48,529 nt of DNA from Candidatus Izemoplasma sp. (lineage in GTDB: Bacteria; Bacillota_I; Bacilli_A; Izemoplasmatales; Izemoplasmataceae), in NCBI GenBank assembly GCA_007132465.1, contig SLOP01000023.1, positions 1-48,529 on the forward strand. The letters run 5' to 3'. Numbering within the stretch: the stretch's first letter is position 1; the number at the start of each line of letters is the position of its first letter. The position numbers and the translations under genes are program-made. Below are positions 25,651 through 31,495 of the stretch, in pieces. The notes under the pieces are model-generated. The model saw only the letters and a list, made by a program, of their open reading frames with translations, did no database searches and was not told the origin of the DNA.

Positions 25651-26945
25651 TTGCGAAAACACGCAAAGTGAGCGACTACAAACAGCTGAACACCGAACTG
25701 CCGACGGTGCGTTTCGTCGATCCCGAACGGGTGTATTTGAACTTGACGACAAGCCGTTGCAAAGAGTACACCTTGGACGTCAAAGCGGGCGATCACGTCA
25801 AACTCGGCCAAATCATTGGCGAACGCGACGGATGCTTTTTTCGCCAACCCGTCTACGCCACCATCAGCGGCACCGTCGAAGACAAGGTGACGATGATTGA
25901 CTCCACCGGCATCGACGTCGAATGCATCACCATCCGCAACGACTTCAAAGACACCTACCACGAAAGCATCACCGACCGTCCCGACAGCGTGATTGAAAAG
26001 ATGACCCAAGAAGAAATGGTCGAAATCATCAAAGAAAAAGCCGTCGTGGGCTTAGGTGGAAGCGGCTTCCCCTCGTATGTCAAACTGGCAACGGAAGAAA
26101 CGATTCATACGGTGGTCATCAACGCCATCGAATGCGAACCCTATTTGAGCAGCGATTATCGCTTAATCAAAGACCAACCCGATGAGATTTTCCAAGGCCT
26201 CAGCTACATCATGCAAGCCGTTAACGCCAAGCAAGGCATCATCGCCGTCAAAAAAACCAAGACGGAACTGATCGAAGTGCTTGAACGCGAAGCTGAGCGG
26301 TTTAAGCACCTGAACGTGAGCATTGCCAAACTTGGTGATTATTACCCACAAGGGTGGGAAGTTGAAACCTTTAAAAACGCCACCGGCATCAAAGTTCCCT
26401 CAGGTGACTTGCCGATGAAACACGGGTTGCTTGGGTTTAACGTCTCGACCACTGAGAGCATCTACGAAGCGATTAAGCACAACCTCCCAATCACCAAACG
26501 CTACATCACCGTCAACGGCGATGGCGTGAAGTTTCCCCAAAGCATTCGCACACGCGTCGGCACGTCGGTGCGCGAGTTACTCAAGTTGTGTGACGGTTTC
26601 GTTGACGACGCCGACAAACTTGAGTTGGTTATCGGCGGACCGATGATGGGCACCGCTGTCAAGAGCGACAACGTGGTGGTCACACCGACCACAACATCCG
26701 TGTTGGTGTTCCGTCCCATTGAGTATAAAGAAGAACCGTGCGTTCGTTGCGGTTCATGCGTTTATAGCTGCCCCGTTCACATCCAACCGGTGTCCATCAT
26801 GCAAGCGGTCAAACGCAACGACGTTGAGGCCATCAAAGGATTAGAAGCAAACAAGTGCATCGAATGCGGACTGTGTTCCTACGTCTGCACCAGCAAAATT
26901 CCCGTCACCGACTACGTCAAAGACGGCAAAAAGAAGATAGGGTGA
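25647..26945 (+). CDS. rnfC: Rnf complex subunit RnfC
   Basis: 432 residues. RnfC is the peripheral, FMN/NAD-binding subunit of the ferredoxin:NAD+ oxidoreductase (ion pump). The biotinyl-lipoyl-like N-terminal domain (LKAGDHVKLGQIIGE-like, VYATISGTVEDKV), the GLGGSGFPSYVKL glycine-rich nucleotide loop, the SLBB region and two C-terminal [4Fe-4S] motifs are visible: C365, C368, C371, C375 (CVRCGSCVYSCP) and C404, C407, C410, C414 (CIECGLCSYVC). Length matches clostridial RnfC. It is coupled to phosphoglucomutase upstream; rnfD starts 4 bases after its stop. Confidence 0.96.
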   Translation: MIAKTRKVSDYKQLNTELPTVRFVDPERVYLNLTTSRCKEYTLDVKAGDHVKLGQIIGERDGCFFRQPVYATISGTVEDKVTMIDSTGIDVECITIRNDFKDTYHESITDRPDSVIEKMTQEEMVEIIKEKAVVGLGGSGFPSYVKLATEETIHTVVINAIECEPYLSSDYRLIKDQPDEIFQGLSYIMQAVNAKQGIIAVKKTKTELIEVLEREAERFKHLNVSIAKLGDYYPQGWEVETFKNATGIKVPSGDLPMKHGLLGFNVSTTESIYEAIKHNLPITKRYITVNGDGVKFPQSIRTRVGTSVRELLKLCDGFVDDADKLELVIGGPMMGTAVKSDNVVVTPTTTSVLVFRPIEYKEEPCVRCGSCVYSCPVHIQPVSIMQAVKRNDVEAIKGLEANKCIECGLCSYVCTSKIPVTDYVKDGKKKIG

Positions 26946-26949
26946 TACG

Positions 26950-28173
26950 ATGGATTTCATACAAAACACCGCACCACACCTGAGAAAACCCAACGCCTCC
27001 GTCGTGCGCATGATGCGCGATGTGGTGATCGCACTCAGCCCACTCGTGGTGCTCGCCATCATCAACCATGGCCTCAGGGCCGTGTGGATTATGCTCGTCG
27101 CCGTGCTCTCGATGGCGGTGACGGAGTACATCTACTACCAAATCCATGACGCGATCAACCGCAACCGCGAAGGCATGGAAAACCTCTTCGACCAGCTTGC
27201 GAAACTAAAAAAAGCGCTGAAAGAAGCAGAGCAACAAGACCAAAAAGACACGCTGAAAAAGCAGATTGCTGAGATCAAACAGGCAATCAGCGAGAAAAAA
27301 CGCGAGAGCAAACGTGAAGAGAACAAAAGGTTTCACCCCATCAACAAAAACTTCACGCTCTACAACTACAGCATCCTTGTCAGCGGTGTCATCTACGGAC
27401 TCACCATTCCCGACGCGACCCCGCTCGCTATCGTCATCATCGGTGGTGTCGTCGCCGTCATTCTCGTGAAGCTGATCTTCGGTGGCATGGGCCAAAACAT
27501 CTTTAACGTCGCCGCCTTCGGCCGCGCCTTCATCGCCCTTAGCTTCGGCGGCCTCGTCGCCGTGGCCAACCATGTGGACGCGACCTCTAACGCCACCGTC
27601 CTCGGCGAACTCGTCGCCGCCCCGTTTAGCGAAACCGGCTATTCCCTGACGACGATGTTCACCGGCATCGGCTTGCCGGGAACGCTCGGCGAAGTCAGCG
27701 CCATGCTGATTTTGGTCGGCGGGATTTACCTTTTCTTGCGTAAGTCCTTCGACGTCTTTATTCCGCTTGTCTACGTCGGGACCGTTTTCGTCCTCGCCCT
27801 GGCGACGATGCTCGTGACCGACGCTGGCTGGTGGTTTCCCTTGACGCACCTCTTATCGGGTGGGTTGCTGTTTGGTGCCATCTACATGGCCACCGACCCC
27901 ATCACCGCCCCCGTCACCCGACCCGGACGCATCTATTTTGCTTTCGGTTTGGGCTTGATAACGTTTGTCATCCGCCTTTTTGGGGCTTATCCAGAAGGCG
28001 TCGTGTTTGCCATTTTGATTATGAACATCTTCGTTCCGGCGATTGACTTCCCAAAATGGTCGCACACACAATTTAACTGGAGACGCGCCATCATCTTCAC
28101 CGCCGTCGTGTTGCTTTCAATCACGGCTGTGATGATTGGTGCAGAATCCCTGGCAGGTGGTTTGAATGGCTAA
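26950..28173 (+). CDS. rnfD: Rnf complex subunit RnfD with coiled-coil insert
   Basis: 407 residues, longer than usual RnfD (about 310-350). RnfD is an integral membrane flavoprotein of the Rnf pump. About nine hydrophobic segments are visible. Between the second (about 42-64) and third (about 138-160) lies a strongly charged, heptad-like segment, residues 70-128, rich in Lys, Glu and Gln, which accounts for the extra length. The covalent FMN threonine site, normally D-x-x-S-G-A-T, reads DATSNAT (210-216), so the Gly is Asn while the acceptor Thr is kept. The conserved FGGMGQNIFNVAAFGRAF is intact. The 3' end overlaps rnfG by 8 bases. Confidence 0.94.
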   Translation: MDFIQNTAPHLRKPNASVVRMMRDVVIALSPLVVLAIINHGLRAVWIMLVAVLSMAVTEYIYYQIHDAINRNREGMENLFDQLAKLKKALKEAEQQDQKDTLKKQIAEIKQAISEKKRESKREENKRFHPINKNFTLYNYSILVSGVIYGLTIPDATPLAIVIIGGVVAVILVKLIFGGMGQNIFNVAAFGRAFIALSFGGLVAVANHVDATSNATVLGELVAAPFSETGYSLTTMFTGIGLPGTLGEVSAMLILVGGIYLFLRKSFDVFIPLVYVGTVFVLALATMLVTDAGWWFPLTHLLSGGLLFGAIYMATDPITAPVTRPGRIYFAFGLGLITFVIRLFGAYPEGVVFAILIMNIFVPAIDFPKWSHTQFNWRRAIIFTAVVLLSITAVMIGAESLAGGLNG

Positions 28174-29479
28174 TTTATTAGAAAAAATGAAAGTTGCTGC
28201 GGTGTTGTTGATTATCGGTGCCGTCAGCGGCCTTGCCATCTTCGGCACACACACGTTGACCGAAGAACGACGTGAAGAAAACCGTCGGATGGCACAACTG
28301 GCGATTTACCTCGAGATGTTCGATGGCGCCGTCGCCCCGGACGATGACGATATCGTAGCCATCGCCGACAGCAGCGTCAAAGAAATGGTCACCATGCGTG
28401 ATGGCAGCGGAAACATCCTCGGCTATGCTTTCCGCGGTGAAGGGCGCATCAGCCACGGCGACATCACGGTGATTGTCGGCATCGACTTAGACGGCACCAT
28501 CGTCGATGTCAAAATCGCCGATTCGACGCAAACGCCTTCCTATGTTCAATCGGTCCGAGACCATTACTTGCCGAAACTCATCGACCAACCAATCGTCGCC
28601 ATGAATTACGATTTCACGAGTGAAATCGCTGGCACCAGCGCATCCGCTGGCATGACGTTTGGCAACGTACGCCGCATCATTGAAGACGCTCGGTTCATTG
28701 CCGGTGATTTCCTTAGCGATCCTATCATGGATGCCTATGAGAGCCTAGTGCCCGACGTCGTTTCCTTTGAAACCTTTGTTGTCTTCGACCGCGCCTTCAA
28801 AGAAGAGCTGCTCGTCAAGGACGACGACGAAAACACGCTTGCTTACGCATACTTAATGGACCTCGATATTGACGGTGAAACGGTAACCTACGTCGCCGCG
28901 TACGACGAAACAGAATTTATCGGCATCACAGTCTTTGCGTTCGATGATGTTCCTCAAGACGCGATTGACGCCGTGTGGGCATTTGAAGGCTACTGGAACA
29001 GCGACTTTAACGGCTTGACTTTCGACGTCGACGGCGAGATTGAAAACACCATTGCCGCGGCGCTTACCGAACTCAACACCTTCGTTGAAAACCGCACTTG
29101 GATTAATGCCAACACCCTCGATTACGTCGAAACGCTTTACGACGGAGACACCGTCACAGGATACATGTTCATCGGCCGTAGTCAAGGGCTTATGAGCATT
29201 AACGTGCTCGAAGTTTATCTGGATGAAACAGGCGCTTTCCAAGGATTCACCTATAATCAAAGCGGCGATAGCCTTAACTGGCGAACCCCCTTGATTGAGC
29301 GTTTCGGTGCATATGAGGGACAGACAGAGATTTCGCAAAGCGAAGCTGAAGCGGCTTGGGATGATGTTAACCCGAATGCCCCCGACGGAGAAACGAGTGC
29401 AACAGGCACCGGCCAATCGGTGTATGCCGTCATCAGCGCGGCCTTAGACTACTACAGCGACACGTTAGGAGATGAGTGA
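28166..29479 (+). CDS. rnfG: Rnf complex subunit RnfG, double length with repeated FMN-binding-like domains
   Basis: 437 residues, about twice the usual RnfG (180-210). An N-terminal transmembrane anchor (about 9-27) precedes an extracytoplasmic part. Residues about 75-185 are a normal FMN_bind domain whose flavinylation motif reads SASAGMT (158-164) in place of SGAT. Residues about 315-435 look like another such domain (TVTGYMFIGRSQG, EVYLDETGAFQGF) ending in DGETSAT (407-413), again a SGAT-like site. The stretch 215-300 (LAYAYLMDLDIDGETVTY) may be a third, decayed copy. AGGTGG before the ATG supports the start; both ends overlap neighbours by 8 to 9 bases. Identity is clear from the position in the rnf operon; the repeat count is my reading. 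Confidence 0.85.
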   Translation: MANLLEKMKVAAVLLIIGAVSGLAIFGTHTLTEERREENRRMAQLAIYLEMFDGAVAPDDDDIVAIADSSVKEMVTMRDGSGNILGYAFRGEGRISHGDITVIVGIDLDGTIVDVKIADSTQTPSYVQSVRDHYLPKLIDQPIVAMNYDFTSEIAGTSASAGMTFGNVRRIIEDARFIAGDFLSDPIMDAYESLVPDVVSFETFVVFDRAFKEELLVKDDDENTLAYAYLMDLDIDGETVTYVAAYDETEFIGITVFAFDDVPQDAIDAVWAFEGYWNSDFNGLTFDVDGEIENTIAAALTELNTFVENRTWINANTLDYVETLYDGDTVTGYMFIGRSQGLMSINVLEVYLDETGAFQGFTYNQSGDSLNWRTPLIERFGAYEGQTEISQSEAEAAWDDVNPNAPDGETSATGTGQSVYAVISAALDYYSDTLGDE

Positions 29480-29480
29480 C

Positions 29481-30242
29481 GTGGCTAAAACCAAGAACAT
29501 GAAAAAAGAAATGTCCCGTTTGGCGAACTTAACCAAAGGCTTCTTCAAAGAAAACCCCGTCTTTGTCTTCTTACTTGGGCTCTGTCCAGCGCTTGCCGTC
29601 ACCGGCACGGTTGAAGCCTCACTCGGCATGGGACTCCTCGTCATCTTTGTGTTGACCGGATCAAACGTGGTTGTTTCACTGATTCGTAAATGGATTCCTC
29701 ATCAAATCCGTGTGCCATCATACATCGTCATCATTTCGACCTTTGTCACCATCGTCGGTTTACTCACCGAAGCGTATGCCTACGCGCTCCATGGCGAACT
29801 CGGCATCTTCATCCCGCTGATTGTCGTCAACTGCTTGATTCTTGGCCGCGCCGAAAGCTACGCCTCGAAAAACAAGGTGCACGACGCCGCCATCGACGGC
29901 TTCGGCATGGGCCTTGGATTCCTCGGTGCGCTGGTGGTCATCGGCTTTTTCCGGGAGTTCTTATCAACCGGCGCCATCGCTTACGGTGTGTTCTTGCCGC
30001 TGGCTGAAACCCCCGGTTCCATCATCAACATCGATAGCTACGTCTTCAGCATGGACGCCTTCGGTCAAGCACCGGGTGGCTTCCTCGTCATCGGATTGTT
30101 GCTCGGAATCTTCAACTTCGTCGCCATCCTTAAACGCAACAAAAAAGAACGTGAACGTCAACGCATGATTGAAGAGAAAAAACGTCAAGCGCTTGAACGC
30201 AAGCGTCAAAAAGCCCAAGAAAAGGCAGGTGCTAAGGCATGA
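29481..30242 (+). CDS. rnfE: Rnf complex subunit RnfE
   Basis: 253 residues from GTG 29481. RnfE is one of the two paired membrane subunits (with RnfA) that hold the central FeS site of Rnf. The hallmark LGLCPALAVTGTVEASLGMGL with its cysteine and the VNCLILGRAESYASKN half are present, with six membrane segments. GTG 29481 is preferred because AGGAG (29467-29471) is 9 bases before it, while the in-frame ATG at 29472 directly abuts that site. Residues about 220-253 form a long basic, helical tail (KKERERQRMIEEKKRQALER) not usual in RnfE. The stop overlaps rnfA by 4 bases. Confidence 0.94.
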   Translation: MAKTKNMKKEMSRLANLTKGFFKENPVFVFLLGLCPALAVTGTVEASLGMGLLVIFVLTGSNVVVSLIRKWIPHQIRVPSYIVIISTFVTIVGLLTEAYAYALHGELGIFIPLIVVNCLILGRAESYASKNKVHDAAIDGFGMGLGFLGALVVIGFFREFLSTGAIAYGVFLPLAETPGSIINIDSYVFSMDAFGQAPGGFLVIGLLLGIFNFVAILKRNKKERERQRMIEEKKRQALERKRQKAQEKAGAKA

Positions 30243-30847
30243 GCTGGACAGTCTTCTTTGTCGCCATCTTCTCATCGATGCTGATCAATAACGTCGTGCT
30301 GATGAAGTTTTTGGGTGTATGCCCCTTCCTCGGCGTCAGCAAAAAAACCGGTTCCGCGCTCGGCATGAGCGCCGCGGTCATGTTCGTCATGGTCATTGCC
30401 GCGTTTGTATCATACTTGCTTTATTACCTCGTGCTCGTGCCGCTTGAAATCGAGTTCGTGCAAACCATTTCCTTCATCTTAATCATCGCCTCGCTCGTGC
30501 AACTCGTTGAGATGATTATCAAAAAAATCAGCAAGAAACTCTACAAATCCCTCGGCGTCTACATCGCGCTCATCACCACCAACTGCGCGATTCTCGGGAT
30601 TGCCGTGGAAAACATCACCCGCGATTTTGCGGGCCAATACGGCCTCTTCCCAGGCCTTGCGGTCGCGGTCACCACGGCCTTTGGCGCAGCGCTTGGTTTT
30701 GGCCTTGTGATGTTCGCCTTCTCGACCATTCGTGAACGCCTTGAAGGCGCGAACGTCCCAGAAGCCTGGAAAGGCGTCCCCGTCTCGCTCATTACCGCCG
30801 GCATCATGGCCCTTGCGTTTGCCGGCCTTGGAGGCATCGTTGGATGA
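30239..30847 (+). CDS. rnfA: Rnf complex subunit RnfA
   Basis: 202 residues with six membrane segments. The paired-subunit signatures are NNVVLMKFLGVCPFLGVS and TTNCAILGIAVENI, each with the cysteine thought to ligate the intramembrane FeS cluster shared with RnfE. Length and sequence are ordinary for the family. It is coupled to rnfE (ATGA, 30239-30242) and its own TGA overlaps the ATG of the small Cys protein that follows. Confidence 0.96.
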   Translation: MSWTVFFVAIFSSMLINNVVLMKFLGVCPFLGVSKKTGSALGMSAAVMFVMVIAAFVSYLLYYLVLVPLEIEFVQTISFILIIASLVQLVEMIIKKISKKLYKSLGVYIALITTNCAILGIAVENITRDFAGQYGLFPGLAVAVTTAFGAALGFGLVMFAFSTIRERLEGANVPEAWKGVPVSLITAGIMALAFAGLGGIVG

Positions 30848-31014
30848 TGCCTGCTGTGATATTCGTCACCGTCATGGTGGTGCTCTTCTTAGGCACCTTC
30901 ATGCTCAACAAAAACACCCCCGCGCCCGTTGATTACAAGATCAGCGCCGCACGCTGCAGCGCTTGTTCACACTACGGCTGCGCGCTAAAACAAGAAGAAG
31001 CGGAGGAAAGCTAA
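30844..31014 (+). CDS. 56-residue membrane-anchored Cys-motif protein between rnfA and rnfB
   Basis: A short frame, MMPAVIFVTVMVVLFLGTFM then a polar part with RCSACSHYGC. One hydrophobic segment (about 3-20) is followed by three cysteines C38, C41 and C46, spaced C-x2-C-x4-C. That is exactly the spacing of the FeS motif in the neighbouring short RnfB (CGACSYPGC), but the fourth ligand is absent. GGAGG (30830-30834) lies 9 bases before the ATG, the start overlaps the rnfA stop and the rnfB ATG comes two bases after its TAA, so it is almost certainly translated as part of the operon. It could be a decayed RnfB duplicate, an accessory FeS protein, or a member of the small FeoB-associated Cys-rich membrane type. 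I do not know a characterised homologue. Confidence 0.7.
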   Translation: MMPAVIFVTVMVVLFLGTFMLNKNTPAPVDYKISAARCSACSHYGCALKQEEAEES

Positions 31015-31015
31015 C

Positions 31016-31321
31016 ATGTGGGCAGTATTCGTACTTGCGTTGATGGGTGGCTTGCTTGGGCTTGGCCTCGCGTATGCCGCCGACCTCTTGAAAGTGGAAG
31101 CCGACCCGCGCATCGAAGGCGTCAGAGAACGCCTTCCCGGCTACGATTGTGGCGCGTGCAGTTATCCAGGGTGCTCAGCCTTTGCCGAAGCGATCGTGGA
31201 AGGCGACGTCAAAGACTTAAAGCTGTGTAAACCCGGAAACAACACTCATTACGACGCCATCGTCGATTACCTTAACGACAACCGCAACCCTGATGGCAGC
31301 AAAATCACCGTCAAAAAATAA
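31016..31321 (+). CDS. rnfB: Minimal RnfB: membrane anchor plus single FeS domain, ferredoxin domains missing
   Basis: 101 residues. The hydrophobic N-terminus (about 2-22) and the Fe4S domain with C45, C48, C53 and C71 (PGYDCGACSYPGC ... KLC) match the first 75 residues or so of RnfB. Normal RnfB then carries two or more ferredoxin-type [4Fe-4S] clusters (190 to over 300 residues); here the protein stops at residue 101 and a terminator follows at once, with no ferredoxin motif in any frame before ppdK. GGAGG (31002-31006) sits 9 bases before the ATG. The gene ends the operon, the usual place of rnfB. No frameshift is apparent, so the short form looks genuine. Confidence 0.85.
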   Translation: MWAVFVLALMGGLLGLGLAYAADLLKVEADPRIEGVRERLPGYDCGACSYPGCSAFAEAIVEGDVKDLKLCKPGNNTHYDAIVDYLNDNRNPDGSKITVKK

Positions 31322-31325
31322 ACCC

Positions 31326-31353
31326 AAACCCATCGCTGTGCGGTGGGTTTTTT
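31326..31353 (+). terminator. Terminator of the pgm-rnf operon
   Basis: AAACCCATCGC (31326-31336) and GCGGTGGGTTT (31340-31350), one G-U pair, loop TGT, then a T run to 31353. Confidence 0.93.
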
Positions 31354-31385
31354 ACTGTGCATAATGAAAGCGTTATCACGCAACG

Positions 31386-31408
31386 GCGCCGAGAACGGCG
31401 CCATTTTT
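31386..31408 (+). terminator. Second hairpin with T run, possible back-up terminator
   Basis: GGCGCC, loop GAGAAC, GGCGCC, followed by ATTTTTGTT. It lies between the rnf terminator and the ppdK promoter where there is no gene, so it may be a tandem terminator or the end of a short untranslated transcript. Confidence 0.5.
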
Positions 31409-31409
31409 G

Positions 31410-31438
31410 TTGAACTTTGGGCCGCCAAGTGGTATAAT
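31410..31438 (+). promoter_or_regulatory. Promoter of ppdK
   Basis: TTGAAC (31410-31415), 17-base spacer and TATAAT (31433-31438) with TG at 31430-31431 (extended -10). Confidence 0.85.
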
Positions 31439-31495
31439 GTTTTCGTGTCAAACGCAGAGATTACACGAAAAATCTAGAAACGAAAGGTGAATGCA

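Noticed and set aside
27205-27849. A 214-codon minus-strand open frame across rnfD
   Set aside because: Composition is extremely charged and Gly/Asp-rich, opposite to a clear membrane protein; no start signal.
31016-31321. RnfB shortened by a frameshift
   Set aside because: The TAA is followed within 5 bases by the terminator stem, and no ferredoxin motif occurs in any frame before the ppdK promoter, so nothing is left to be joined.
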